A DNA stretch of 56,466 nucleotides from Lachnospiraceae bacterium (GCA_017553695.1 JAFZKG010000105.1:1-56466), one strand, 5' to 3'; positions 15,817-25,324 are shown, counted from the first letter of the stretch. The notes: generated by a model not told the origin, from the sequence alone. Numbers and translations are program-made.

Positions 15817-18483
15817 ATGGAAAACAAGAAAGAAAAAATATTACTGATCGATGGTCACAGCATCGTAAACCGGGCATTTTACGGAGTCCCTCCGCTTACT
15901 AATTCGGATGGTCTTCACACAAATGCCATCTATGGATTTCTGAATATCTTTTTCAATACTTTTTCAAAAGTGAAGCCGGATTATATCATCGTCGCATTTG
16001 ATGTGAGGGCAAAAACATTCCGCCATGAAATGTATGATGCATATAAAGGTAACCGGAAGGGTATGCCGGAAGAACTTCATGAGCAGGTTCCGGTCCTGAT
16101 GGAAGTGCTGAACAGCATGAACATCAAAACAGCTACACTGGAAGGATATGAAGCGGATGATGTGATCGGTACCTACGCAAAAAAAGCGGAGGCGGATGGA
16201 TTAGAGGTCGTCATATTGTCGGGCGACAGAGATCTGCTGCAATTGGCATCTGATACGACATTAGTCGCGATTCCAAAGACAAAATCAGGCGGCACAGAGA
16301 TCGAATACTATTACGCTAAGGATGTGCTGGAAAAATACCAGGTCACGCCAAAGGAATTTATCGAACTAAAAGCGCTCATGGGGGATTCTTCCGACAATAT
16401 CCCAGGCATTCCTGGTATTGGGGAAAAAACGGCAACCAATCTGGTCGTACAGTATCATTCTCTGGAAAATGCTTATGCGCATGTGGATGAGATAAAACCA
16501 AATAAAGCGAAAGAAAATCTGAAGGAATACATCGAACAGGGAAGGATGAGCAGAACGCTTGCAACGATCAATACGGACAGCCCTGTCGAGATGAATTATC
16601 AGGAATCCCATATTGAAGGGGAAGAAGTTTTCTATAATCCGCTTTCTTACGAATTATACAAGCGTCTGGAACTGAATAAACTGCTGGAACGTTTTGATGT
16701 AAAAGCAGGAGCTGATCTTGTTGAGACTTCCTTTGAGCAGAAGAAGGTATCGGAATTATCTGAAATACTGGATATTGCAGAAGCCGTTACGAAAAAGAAC
16801 AGGGGTCAGATCGGTCTGTATGTGGATCCGGAATTGTCTCTTATCGGACTTACATTTGCAGACATTCAGAATGATACCCGGCAGATCAAAACCTATGTGT
16901 TTGATGGGAAAACGGATGATGTGCTCCCATTTCTGTTTTCTGAAAACGATATTTGTGTTTTCGGTCTGAAAGAACTATTACATGCATTATCCTGTCAGGA
17001 TCTGAGGTCTGACCATATATACGATCTGTCTATCATGGCATACCTTTTGGATCCGACGATCTCACAATATACGTATGACAGCGTTTCAAAAGATTATTGC
17101 GGAAAGATCATACCGTCCCGTGAGAATTTGATCGGGAAAAAAAGCATATCAGATGCACTGGCGGATCCGGAAACACACGATAATGCGTTAAAGATTGCTG
17201 CCTTTGCGTCAGAAACTGCATTCAGGGCATTTCAACCACTCAAAGATCAACTGGAACGGGAAGAAATGTGGGATCTGTATCTGCAGATGGAAATGCCGCT
17301 GACTTATTCTCTGTATTACATGGAGAAAGAGGGGATCAAGGTCAATCGTGAGTCCCTTCATGCATTTTCCGACCAGCTTTTGGAGATGATGACAAATCTG
17401 GAAAAAGAGATCTACGATGAGGCTGGCGAGGAATTTAACATCAATTCGCCGAAACAGTTAGGCGTCATTTTGTTTGAAAAGATGAAGCTTCCGCATGGCA
17501 AAAAGACAAAGACCGGATATTCCACTTCTGCAGATGTTTTGGAAAAACTGGCGGATGAATTCCCATTCGTGAATACGATCCTGAAATACAGGCAGGTCAC
17601 AAAACTGCGTTCCACCTATGCGGAGGGGCTGGTGAATTATATTTCGGAGGACGGCAGGATCCACGGTACTTTTAACCAGACGATCACAGCTACCGGACGT
17701 ATCAGTTCGACAGATCCGAACCTGCAGAATATTCCGATCCGAAACGAACTTGGACAGGAAATCCGCCGTGCATTTGTGGCAAAAGACGGCTATGTCTTTC
17801 TGGATGCCGATTATTCACAGATTGAACTCAGGCTTCTGGCACATTTGTCCGGCGATGAAAACCTGATCGATAGTTATAAAAGTGATGCGGATATCCATAA
17901 GATCACAGCATCGAAAGTGTTCCATACGCCACTGGACGAAGTGACGAAAGAACAGCGCCGGAACGCAAAAGCCGTTAACTTTGGGATCGTCTATGGAATC
18001 AGCTCCTTTGGCCTGAGCCAGAACCTCAGCATTTCCCGAAAAGAAGCGTCCGAGTATATCAAGCAGTATTTTGATATTTATCCGAAGGTGAAAGAATATC
18101 TGGATAATACCGTAAAACGCGCGCGGATAGAAGGAAGAACGCGGACAATGTTCGGACGGATCCGACCGATCCCGGAACTTGCGTCCAGTAATTTCATGCA
18201 GCGTTCTTTCGGAGAACGGGCAGCCATGAATGCACCGATCCAGGGAAGCGCTGCAGACATTATTAAGATCGCCATGATCAACGTGGAAAAAGCGTTGATG
18301 GAACATAATTTAAAGGCAAAGATCGTCCTGCAGATCCACGATGAACTTCTGATTGAGGCTCCTGAGGAAGAAGTGGATGAGGTGAAAGAACTACTATACA
18401 CGAAGATGAAAGAAGCCGTCATACTGAAAGTTCCGTTGGAAGTTGACGTGAACATCGGAAAAGACTGGTTTGAGGCACATTAA
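15817..18483 (+). CDS. polA: DNA polymerase I
   Basis: An 888 aa repair polymerase. The N-terminal 5'-nuclease domain (about 1-290) has the acidic cluster (GYEADDVIGT, SGDRDLLQLA, GDSSDNIPGIPGIG). The middle 3'-5' exonuclease-like domain (about 300-480) lacks the DxE motif (LYVDPELSLIG in its place), so proofreading is probably lost, as in many Firmicutes Pol I. The polymerase domain has motif A DADYSQIELR, motif B RNAKAVNFGIVYG and motif C QIHDELL. The gene heads an operon with coaE and others and has a predicted leaderless start. Confidence 0.97.
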   Translation: MENKKEKILLIDGHSIVNRAFYGVPPLTNSDGLHTNAIYGFLNIFFNTFSKVKPDYIIVAFDVRAKTFRHEMYDAYKGNRKGMPEELHEQVPVLMEVLNSMNIKTATLEGYEADDVIGTYAKKAEADGLEVVILSGDRDLLQLASDTTLVAIPKTKSGGTEIEYYYAKDVLEKYQVTPKEFIELKALMGDSSDNIPGIPGIGEKTATNLVVQYHSLENAYAHVDEIKPNKAKENLKEYIEQGRMSRTLATINTDSPVEMNYQESHIEGEEVFYNPLSYELYKRLELNKLLERFDVKAGADLVETSFEQKKVSELSEILDIAEAVTKKNRGQIGLYVDPELSLIGLTFADIQNDTRQIKTYVFDGKTDDVLPFLFSENDICVFGLKELLHALSCQDLRSDHIYDLSIMAYLLDPTISQYTYDSVSKDYCGKIIPSRENLIGKKSISDALADPETHDNALKIAAFASETAFRAFQPLKDQLEREEMWDLYLQMEMPLTYSLYYMEKEGIKVNRESLHAFSDQLLEMMTNLEKEIYDEAGEEFNINSPKQLGVILFEKMKLPHGKKTKTGYSTSADVLEKLADEFPFVNTILKYRQVTKLRSTYAEGLVNYISEDGRIHGTFNQTITATGRISSTDPNLQNIPIRNELGQEIRRAFVAKDGYVFLDADYSQIELRLLAHLSGDENLIDSYKSDADIHKITASKVFHTPLDEVTKEQRRNAKAVNFGIVYGISSFGLSQNLSISRKEASEYIKQYFDIYPKVKEYLDNTVKRARIEGRTRTMFGRIRPIPELASSNFMQRSFGERAAMNAPIQGSAADIIKIAMINVEKALMEHNLKAKIVLQIHDELLIEAPEEEVDEVKELLYTKMKEAVILKVPLEVDVNIGKDWFEAH

Positions 18484-19080
18484 ATGTTTATTGGAGTGAC
18501 TGGAGGGGTCGGCGCCGGTAAGTCCACGATCCTGCAAATCCTAGCGGAAAAATATCACGCACATCTGATCATTGCAGACGATGTTGCCCGTAACCTGATG
18601 AACCGGGGAAAGGCATCGTATAAGGCAATAGTGAAAGCATTCGGAGAAGATATCCTGCAGGAAGATGGAGAGATCGACCGTCAGAAATTGTCTGCCATTG
18701 TATTTCAGGATGAAGAGAAACTATCACTCCTGAATGGCATCGTGCATCCCTTGGTAAGAAAAGCGATCATCCGTGAACAGAAACGTGTCAATAAGAAAGA
18801 TCCGGAGAGGCTTGTCATTCTGGAGGCTGCTTTGTTGATCGAGGCAGGTTATAAGGAAATGCTTGATGAATTATGGGCAGTCACGGCAGACCCGGAGATC
18901 CGGATCCAAAGACTGATGGACAGTCGCGGATATTCCCGTGAAAAATCGGAAAGCATCATTGCAAATCAGTTGACAGATGAGGAGTTCCGGAGAAACTGCG
19001 ATTTTGTGATCGATAATTCCGGCACCCTTGAAGATACGGAAAAACAGATCCGGGAACACTTTGAAAGAAATCATTATTGA
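18484..19080 (+). CDS. coaE: Dephospho-CoA kinase
   Basis: A 198 aa kinase for the last step of coenzyme A synthesis, phosphorylating the 3'-hydroxyl of dephospho-CoA. The Walker A motif GGVGAGKST is at residues 7-15, followed by the DDVARNLM motif and the conserved HPLV (VHPLVRKAI). Its ATG directly follows the polA stop codon, with GAGG of the polA end as ribosome binding site. Pairing polA-coaE is common in Firmicutes. Confidence 0.95.
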   Translation: MFIGVTGGVGAGKSTILQILAEKYHAHLIIADDVARNLMNRGKASYKAIVKAFGEDILQEDGEIDRQKLSAIVFQDEEKLSLLNGIVHPLVRKAIIREQKRVNKKDPERLVILEAALLIEAGYKEMLDELWAVTADPEIRIQRLMDSRGYSREKSESIIANQLTDEEFRRNCDFVIDNSGTLEDTEKQIREHFERNHY

Positions 19081-20047
19081 TCATACAAATGCCGGCAGCC
19101 GACTGGATAAGATCGTTTCCAAGTATCTGGACAAAGCCCCGAAAAGCTTTGTCTATAAAATGCTGCGGAAAAAGAATATTATCCTGAATGATAAAAAAGC
19201 ATCCGGTAATGAGTTACTTACTGCTGGCGATGTGATAAAGATCTATCTGGCAGATGCGACTGTCGCGAAATTCAAAGGGGAGAAAAAAGAACGCAAGTCT
19301 TCTTTTTCACAGGAAGATATCAAGTCGTTGATCTGTTATGAGGATGAAAACATCATAGCCTTCAATAAACCGCAGGGGATGCTTTCGCAAAGAGCAAATG
19401 CAGGTGATATCTCTCTGAATGATCTCCTGCTGGCATATCTGGACGAAGAAGAGACGGAATTATTTACGCCGGGGATTGCAAATCGCCTGGACCGGAATAC
19501 GAGTGGTATTGTTCTAGCCGGAAAAACACTGGCAGCATCCAGATGTCTGAACGAGATCATCCGGAGGCGTCTTTTGAGCAAACATTATGTATGCCTGGTG
19601 AAAGGGGTCATGAAAGACGCAGAAACGATCGATGGATATTTGATAAAAGATGAAGATACAAACTGTGTACAGATATTGCAGGATGCTTCATTGAATGCGA
19701 AACGTATCGTGACGGCTTACGAACCGCTTTGCCATAATGATCATGTGACACTTTTGGATGTGGATCTTATTACGGGCAAAAGTCACCAGATACGTTCGCA
19801 TCTTGCCTATATATCGCATCCGATCATTGGGGACGTTAAATACGGTGACCGAAGTATAAATAGCCGTTATTTGGCCGAATATGGGCTGAAATGGCAGCTT
19901 CTGCATGCATATAAAGTAACATTTGATCATGCGGATGGTGAACTATCTTATTTGAACGGCAAAACGATTTATGCTGAATATCCGGATGAATTCCGTGAGA
20001 TCATAGAAGGGGAAAACCTATGGCTACCTGGGACAGCAGAGGATTAA
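19061..20047 (+). CDS. RluA-family pseudouridine synthase
   Basis: A 328 aa RNA pseudouridine synthase with an N-terminal S4 domain (GSRLDKIVSKYL ... IILNDKKASGNELL) and a catalytic domain with NRLDRNTSG, which holds the nucleophilic Asp. The target RNA is not predictable; the group is distinct from the RluD copy in this window. I place the start at the TTG at 19061, which gives a normal N terminus and a 20-nt overlap with coaE. An upstream in-frame TTG at 19028 would add 11 poorly fitting residues. Confidence 0.87.
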   Translation: MKEIIIDHTNAGSRLDKIVSKYLDKAPKSFVYKMLRKKNIILNDKKASGNELLTAGDVIKIYLADATVAKFKGEKKERKSSFSQEDIKSLICYEDENIIAFNKPQGMLSQRANAGDISLNDLLLAYLDEEETELFTPGIANRLDRNTSGIVLAGKTLAASRCLNEIIRRRLLSKHYVCLVKGVMKDAETIDGYLIKDEDTNCVQILQDASLNAKRIVTAYEPLCHNDHVTLLDVDLITGKSHQIRSHLAYISHPIIGDVKYGDRSINSRYLAEYGLKWQLLHAYKVTFDHADGELSYLNGKTIYAEYPDEFREIIEGENLWLPGTAED

Positions 20048-20550
20048 GAGGGTCTCAATTCGAGAATCTCATCAATCAGGCAAATGAAAAATACAGGGAA
20101 CTGAGGCTGGGTCTTGTTCAGAAGATTCCGACACCGATCAAACCGGTCGAGATCGATGATGACCGGCATATCACGCTTGCCTACTTTGAAAAGAAAAGTA
20201 CGGTCGATTACATTGGTGTTGTTCAGTCTTTTCCGATCTGTTTTGATGCAAAGGAATGCACCGGTGAAACTTTTGCATTTTCCAATGTTCATGAGCATCA
20301 ATTCAATTTCATGGCAGATTTTGAAGCCCAGGGAGGCATTTCCTTTCTGCTGATCCATTTTGTCAGTGAAGATAAGTTTTATTACATGACTTTCTTTGAA
20401 CTGAAACATTTTTATCAGGAAATGCAGAATGGTGGAAAAAAGAGCATCCGTATTGACCAGTTGCGTCCGGAATTCTTTATTACAGAAAAACTCGGCGTAC
20501 CGCTTCATTATCTGGAAGGGGTCAACCGCGACATACAGGAGAGAGACTAA
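20020..20550 (+). CDS. recU: Holliday junction resolvase RecU
   Basis: A 176 aa structure-specific nuclease that resolves Holliday junctions in Firmicutes, replacing RuvC. The GSQFENLINQAN segment and IPTPIKPVEI are family marks. The catalytic region reads STVDYIG (Asp63) and CFDAKEC (Asp76, Lys78), with the same 13-residue spacing as the Asp88 and Glu101 pair of B. subtilis RecU; here the Glu is replaced by Asp. It has a GAAGGGG ribosome binding site, overlaps the pseudouridine synthase by 28 nt and touches the next gene in a TAATG arrangement. The usual partner ponA is not next to it. Confidence 0.9.
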   Translation: MATWDSRGLRGSQFENLINQANEKYRELRLGLVQKIPTPIKPVEIDDDRHITLAYFEKKSTVDYIGVVQSFPICFDAKECTGETFAFSNVHEHQFNFMADFEAQGGISFLLIHFVSEDKFYYMTFFELKHFYQEMQNGGKKSIRIDQLRPEFFITEKLGVPLHYLEGVNRDIQERD

Positions 20551-22430
20551 TGGGATCAAAACCGGCGCTTCCGGACAGGATCCTCTTAAGTATTGAGAAA
20601 CCTGCCCGCTATACCGGAGGAGAAGTGAATAGCATCATGAAAGACCGGGACCAGGTCGCGATCCGTTTCGCGATGTGTTTCCCGGATCTTTATGAGATCG
20701 GGATGAGCCACCTGGGCATGCAGATCATTTACTCCATGCTGAATGAACGGGATGATATCTGGTGCGAACGTGTATTTTCCGTATGGCCGGATCTTCATCA
20801 GATCATGAAAGAGGAAAACATTCCTTTATTTGCCCTGGAAAGCCAGGACCCGGTCAAGGATTTTGATTTTCTCGGGATCACGCTTCAATATGAAATGGCT
20901 TATACGAATGTTCTTTCTCTTTTGGATCTTGCACAGATCCCGATTCATGCAAAAGACCGGAAAGATGATGATGTGATCGTGATCGGCGGCGGTCCGTGTA
21001 CTGCAAATCCGGAACCCCTGGCACCTTTCTTTGATATGTTTTATATCGGAGAAGGAGAGACTGTCTACTATGAGCTTATGGATATCTATAAAGCGAATAA
21101 ACAAGTTGGTGGGAGCCGTGATGAATTTCTCCTGAAAGCTGCAAATGTACCAGGTATATATGTTCCTTCGTTTTATGAAGCCATATACAATGAAGATGGA
21201 ACCATCCGGTCCTTCGGTCCCAAAAAGGAATATGACGGGAAGGTTCCTCTTCAGATCCTTCGGCAGGTTGTACCGGATCTGGATGAGACTTTTTACCCGG
21301 ATAAGCCTGTGATCCCGTATGTACAGGCAACACAGGACCGGGCAGTTCTGGAAGTCATGCGTGGATGCATCAGGGGATGCCGTTTCTGTCAGGCTGGGAT
21401 CATTTACCGGCCATGCCGGATCCGTTCACTGGATTTTCTGAAAAAATATGCGAAATATATCATTGAAAATACCGGATACGAAGAGTTGTCGCTGACGTCT
21501 TTGAGCACGAGCGACTATCCATACTTCGCGGAATTAATGGATTTTCTGGTGAAAGAATTCTCACATCGGAAAGTGAATATCTCTTTGCCGTCCCTTCGCA
21601 TTGATGAGTTTTCCCTGGATATTATGAGCAAAGTCCAGGATGTACGGAAAAGTTCTCTGACGTTTGCGCCGGAAGCCGGTACGCAGAGGCTGCGCGATGT
21701 CATCAATAAAGGAATCAGTCAGGAGGATATTCTGGAAGGTTCGGAAATGGCTTTCCATGGCGGATGGAATAAAGTAAAATTGTATTTCATGCTTGGTCTT
21801 CCAACAGAAACAGACGAGGATGTAAAAGGGATCGCAGAATTATCTGAATTGATTGCGGAGCTCTATTATGACACAGTTCCAAAGGAAGAAAGGCTGGGAA
21901 AGATCCAGATCACCGTTTCAACATCTTTCTTCATTCCGAAACCTTTTACGCCATTCCAGTGGGAACCGATGTACCAGCCGGAGACTTATCTGGAAAAAGC
22001 CGGTCTTTTGAATGCAACTATCAAAGATCAATTGAACCAAAGGAGCATTCGGTATAACTGGCATGACGCGAAAACATCTGTCATTGAAGGCCTTCTGGCA
22101 AGAGGAGACCGCCGCGTTGCACAGATCATCGAAGATGTATATGAGAATGGGGCTTCTTTTGACGCGTGGACGGATCATTTTGATTATGAAAAATGGATCC
22201 GGGCAATCGATCGGTCTCCGCTTGGACTTGATTTTTATGTATACAGAAGAAGAGATCTGGACGAGATTCTTCCATGGGATTTCATTGACAGTGGTGTTCC
22301 GAAGGAATTTATGAAAAAAGAATACGCCAAAGCTCTGGCAGAAAAAGTGACACCAAACTGTAAAGAAAAATGTTCCGGTTGTGGGGCTGCTGTTTTCAAA
22401 GGAGGGATCTGCTTTGAAAATAAGAATTAA
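20550..22430 (+). CDS. TIGR03960-family B12-binding/radical SAM protein
   Basis: A 626 aa radical SAM enzyme. The N-terminal third looks like a degenerate cobalamin-binding fold (FPDLYEIGMSHLGMQ). The cluster-binding motif is CIRGCRFC, in MRGCIRGCRFCQAG at about residues 271-284. A cysteine-rich tail (CKEKCSGCG) follows. In Clostridia this gene nearly always precedes a TIGR03936 gene and rng, as here, which suggests a role in RNA or ribosome modification, but the reaction is not known to me. Confidence 0.9.
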   Translation: MGSKPALPDRILLSIEKPARYTGGEVNSIMKDRDQVAIRFAMCFPDLYEIGMSHLGMQIIYSMLNERDDIWCERVFSVWPDLHQIMKEENIPLFALESQDPVKDFDFLGITLQYEMAYTNVLSLLDLAQIPIHAKDRKDDDVIVIGGGPCTANPEPLAPFFDMFYIGEGETVYYELMDIYKANKQVGGSRDEFLLKAANVPGIYVPSFYEAIYNEDGTIRSFGPKKEYDGKVPLQILRQVVPDLDETFYPDKPVIPYVQATQDRAVLEVMRGCIRGCRFCQAGIIYRPCRIRSLDFLKKYAKYIIENTGYEELSLTSLSTSDYPYFAELMDFLVKEFSHRKVNISLPSLRIDEFSLDIMSKVQDVRKSSLTFAPEAGTQRLRDVINKGISQEDILEGSEMAFHGGWNKVKLYFMLGLPTETDEDVKGIAELSELIAELYYDTVPKEERLGKIQITVSTSFFIPKPFTPFQWEPMYQPETYLEKAGLLNATIKDQLNQRSIRYNWHDAKTSVIEGLLARGDRRVAQIIEDVYENGASFDAWTDHFDYEKWIRAIDRSPLGLDFYVYRRRDLDEILPWDFIDSGVPKEFMKKEYAKALAEKVTPNCKEKCSGCGAAVFKGGICFENKN

Positions 22431-23094
22431 ATTCACAAAAGAGGAGCCTGTCAAATATCTGGGACATTTGGATATTATGCGGTTTTTCCAGCGCTGTTTC
22501 AATCGTGCAGGTGTTATGATGCAGTATTCAGAAGGATTCAATCCTCATCAAAAGATGAGTTTTGCCATGCCTTTGGGTCTTGGGATCACCAGCAGCGGCG
22601 AATATCTTGATTGCTTTATTGAAGATGGTCAGAATCTGGAAAAGATCAAAGAAGATATGAACAAAGTATCCGGAGATGGATTCCGGGTCATCAGCATTAA
22701 AGAACTGAAAGAAGGCGCTATCAAAGCTATGGCGGCTGTCGCGTATGCCTCATATGACGTTTCAGTATGCAAAGAGATACCGTCAGAGAAAGTTCTGGAA
22801 GGGGCAGAAGCATTTTTAAATACAGAGTCATACATCGTACTAAAGAAAACAAAAAAGAGAGAGCAGGAAGTGGATATCCGTCCTCTGGTAAAAGAATTAT
22901 CAGCCAGAGACAATGTGATCCGTATGACATTGTCAGCCGGAAGCGAGGATAATGTAAAGGCTGAAACAGTCGCCAAAGCGGTGTTCGACCTGATGGGTAT
23001 TGATTATCAGAGAGAAAAGATTACAATGAATAGACTGGATCTTTATGCAGAAGGAATGATTCCCCTGGAAGATCTGGATACCATATCGCCATGA
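22414..23094 (+). CDS. TIGR03936-family radical SAM-associated protein (DUF2344)
   Basis: A 226 aa protein beginning KIRIKFTKEEPVKYLGHLD, the signature of the DUF2344/TIGR03936 family, which is the constant partner of TIGR03960 proteins and is fused to them in some genomes. The start is a TTG at 22414 with a strong AAAGGAGGG ribosome binding site, not the GTG at 22381 inside the upstream gene. It overlaps its neighbours on both sides (17 nt and 4 nt), so the trio with rng should be made together. Confidence 0.88.
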   Translation: MKIRIKFTKEEPVKYLGHLDIMRFFQRCFNRAGVMMQYSEGFNPHQKMSFAMPLGLGITSSGEYLDCFIEDGQNLEKIKEDMNKVSGDGFRVISIKELKEGAIKAMAAVAYASYDVSVCKEIPSEKVLEGAEAFLNTESYIVLKKTKKREQEVDIRPLVKELSARDNVIRMTLSAGSEDNVKAETVAKAVFDLMGIDYQREKITMNRLDLYAEGMIPLEDLDTISP

Positions 23095-24299
23095 AGAAAC
23101 AAGGGAAATTAGTCATTACTAAAATTCAGAATTATATCTTTTCACTGCTGTATGACAATGCCAACAGAGTCATGCAGATCAATTGTGATGGCAATGAAGA
23201 TACGATCCTGAATAATATTTATATTGGAAAAGTCACGAATATCGTGACCAATATCAATGCTGCATTTGTGGAATTCTCAAAAGGGAAAACCGGTTATTAT
23301 CCGCTTGATGACGGCATTGAGCCTCAGTATGTGAATCTGGAAAGACAGCCGGGTCCTCTTCGTGTCGGGGATGAGATCATTGTGCAGATCGTTAAGGAAT
23401 CGGTCGGAAATAAAGAGCCTGTTATTTCCGGAAATATTAATTTTGTTGGGAAATATGTCGTATTTTCACTGAAAAACAGAGGGTTGTCATTTTCCAATAA
23501 GATCAAATGGCCGGAACTGAAAGAATCGATCACCAGAAGATATGAGGAGTTAGGTTATCATGATTTCGGCTTCATCATCCGGACGAATGCCATGCATGCT
23601 TCTGCAGAAAGCATTTTTGATGAAATTGATTTCTTTTCCAGATTGTGGCTTGCTGTCAGCGACCTGCGGATTTACCGGAAATGCTATTCCCTGATCTACC
23701 AGGCCCCGAAATCTTATATCACCAGCATCCGTGACGGATATCATCATGAAGTGTCTCAGATCATAACGGATAATGAAGAGATTTTTAATGAGATTCAGGA
23801 TTATCTGGATGTTTATCAACCGGAAGATGTTAATAAACTGAAGATGTATGACAATCCTGTCACAACATTGCAGACGCTGTATAACGTAAGAAAAGAACTG
23901 GAAAATGCTTTGTCCGAGAAGGTGTGGCTGCGGTCTGGTGGTTATATTATCATCCAGCCGACAGAAGCATTTGTATCTATTGATGTGAACTCGGGCAAAT
24001 ATGTGTCCAAGAAAGATGCGCAGAAAGAGTATTATAAGATCAATCTGGAAGCAGCGGAAGAGATCGCACATCAGATCCGTCTTCGTAATCTTTCCGGCAT
24101 TATAATCGTGGACTTCATTAATATGTTGGTTCGTGACAACCAGGATAAACTGATGAAGTCCTTTGAGCAATTCGTCTCAGAAGATCCGATCAAGACAACG
24201 ATCGTAGACATGACCAAACTGAATTTGGTGGAGCTGACCCGTAAAAAGGCAAGACGTCCGCTGCATGAATTAGTCGATAAAAGTATTTTGTTGAAATAA
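23091..24299 (+). CDS. rng: Ribonuclease E/G family protein
   Basis: A 402 aa endoribonuclease. An S1-like RNA-binding domain (NNIYIGKVTNIVTNINAAFVEF, about residues 43-100) is followed by the RNase H-like and 5'-sensor regions and the catalytic DNase-I-like segment with SIDVNSGKYV (about 300) and IIIVDFINM (about 340). It acts in rRNA maturation and mRNA decay. The sequence stops right after LVELTRKKARRPL, before the CPxCxGxG-type zinc-link of E. coli RNase E/G, so that dimer link is absent. ATGA overlap with the preceding gene. Confidence 0.9.
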   Translation: MKKQGKLVITKIQNYIFSLLYDNANRVMQINCDGNEDTILNNIYIGKVTNIVTNINAAFVEFSKGKTGYYPLDDGIEPQYVNLERQPGPLRVGDEIIVQIVKESVGNKEPVISGNINFVGKYVVFSLKNRGLSFSNKIKWPELKESITRRYEELGYHDFGFIIRTNAMHASAESIFDEIDFFSRLWLAVSDLRIYRKCYSLIYQAPKSYITSIRDGYHHEVSQIITDNEEIFNEIQDYLDVYQPEDVNKLKMYDNPVTTLQTLYNVRKELENALSEKVWLRSGGYIIIQPTEAFVSIDVNSGKYVSKKDAQKEYYKINLEAAEEIAHQIRLRNLSGIIIVDFINMLVRDNQDKLMKSFEQFVSEDPIKTTIVDMTKLNLVELTRKKARRPLHELVDKSILLK

Positions 24300-24361
24300 C
24301 AATTCTTTTTTGATAAAATATTTTGTAACTTTGGAATTATGTTTATTTGAGAGGTAATTAC

Positions 24362-25318
24362 ATGGGAAGTCTTATTGATGAAATCAGGTCTGGTAATAAA
24401 GATGCAGTTAAGGCTGTTTACCAGGAATACGCCAAGGATGTCTATAATTTTGCGAAATCCATCACTGGCGACCATGACTCTGCATTGGCTGCCACGAAAA
24501 AGACCTTTGTGAAATTATTCAATAATATTAAAAAAGGAGACAATCCTGACAATATCCGGACAGCCCTCTTAAAAGTCGCATATGATGAAGCCTGCAGCAT
24601 TGCTATGCCTGCAAAGGAAGAAGAGGATACCGCGAAGACCATTGTTCCGACACCAATAGAAGAAACGCAGGCTCCTCGCGAAGCTCAGAGAGAAGAGATC
24701 TATATGCCTAAAGGCGGCTATGAATCTCTCCAGGTCGAGGAAGAGGCTGTTGAAGAAGTAACGGATGTCGTCGAAGAAGTGGAGGAAGAAATCCCTCGTC
24801 CGAGACGTCCGAGAAGAGAAGACGGTGCTCCACGCCAGAGAAGACCGCGCCCGCAGGAAGAAGATCTTGAAGAAGAAGCTCCACGCCCAAGAAAAAAACG
24901 TCCGGTAGAAGACGTTGAAGATGAGGTGGAAGAAGAAATACCTCGTAAAAGAAGGCCAAGACCGCAGCCGGAAGCTGAGGAAGCAGAAGAGGTAGAAGAA
25001 GCACCTCGCTCCCGCAAAAGAAATCGAAAAGCGGATGAGGAGGATTTTGTTCCATCCAAGAAAAGAAGAGCGGATGATGATGTTGATGTTTATGATGCTC
25101 TGGATGACGAAGAATCTTATGAGGATGAATTTGAAGATGAGACAGGATATGAAAAACCTCGTAATAAAGGACTTTTCATTTTCTGCATTATATTGAATGT
25201 GATCCTCATCCTGATCCTATTATGGTTCCTTGGTGGTCTTCTCATAAATCTGGGTATTCTTCCGGAATTTGATATTGGTTATTCCTGGTTCAATGCTCAT
25301 ATTTATCCACTATTCTGA
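24362..25318 (+). CDS. Sigma-70 region 2-like domain joined to a charged linker and membrane anchor
   Basis: A 318 aa protein of unusual design. Residues about 1-80 resemble region 2 of ECF sigma factors (SLIDEIRSGNKDAVKAVYQEY ... NFAKSITGDHDSALAATKKTF). There is no region 4. Residues about 87-260 are low-complexity Pro/Arg and Glu runs (EEEIPRPRRPRR, EEAPRPRKKRP, EEEIPRKRRPRP). Residues about 270-300 are a hydrophobic helix, then a short tail. The ATG at 24362 follows GAGAGG. It sits between rng and rplU and ends in its own terminator. Function unknown; a membrane-tethered regulator or a decayed sigma factor are both possible. Confidence 0.75.
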   Translation: MGSLIDEIRSGNKDAVKAVYQEYAKDVYNFAKSITGDHDSALAATKKTFVKLFNNIKKGDNPDNIRTALLKVAYDEACSIAMPAKEEEDTAKTIVPTPIEETQAPREAQREEIYMPKGGYESLQVEEEAVEEVTDVVEEVEEEIPRPRRPRREDGAPRQRRPRPQEEDLEEEAPRPRKKRPVEDVEDEVEEEIPRKRRPRPQPEAEEAEEVEEAPRSRKRNRKADEEDFVPSKKRRADDDVDVYDALDDEESYEDEFEDETGYEKPRNKGLFIFCIILNVILILILLWFLGGLLINLGILPEFDIGYSWFNAHIYPLF

Positions 25319-25324
25319 CAATGC

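Noticed and set aside
15753..15827. Longer N terminus of the LTAS-like protein starting at 15827
   Set aside because: It would place the start inside polA with no ribosome binding site and would add 25 residues before a basic N terminus that already looks complete. The -10 lies within this stretch.
24708..25059. Two long minus-strand frames opposite the sigma-like gene
   Set aside because: They are antisense shadows of the low-complexity Arg/Glu/Pro coding region, with Leu- or Ser-rich composition and no ribosome binding site.
24708..25060. GA-rich repeats in the sigma-like gene as a DNA-level tandem repeat
   Set aside because: The repetition is at the amino-acid level (Glu and Arg/Pro runs); the codons vary and no fixed repeat unit is seen.
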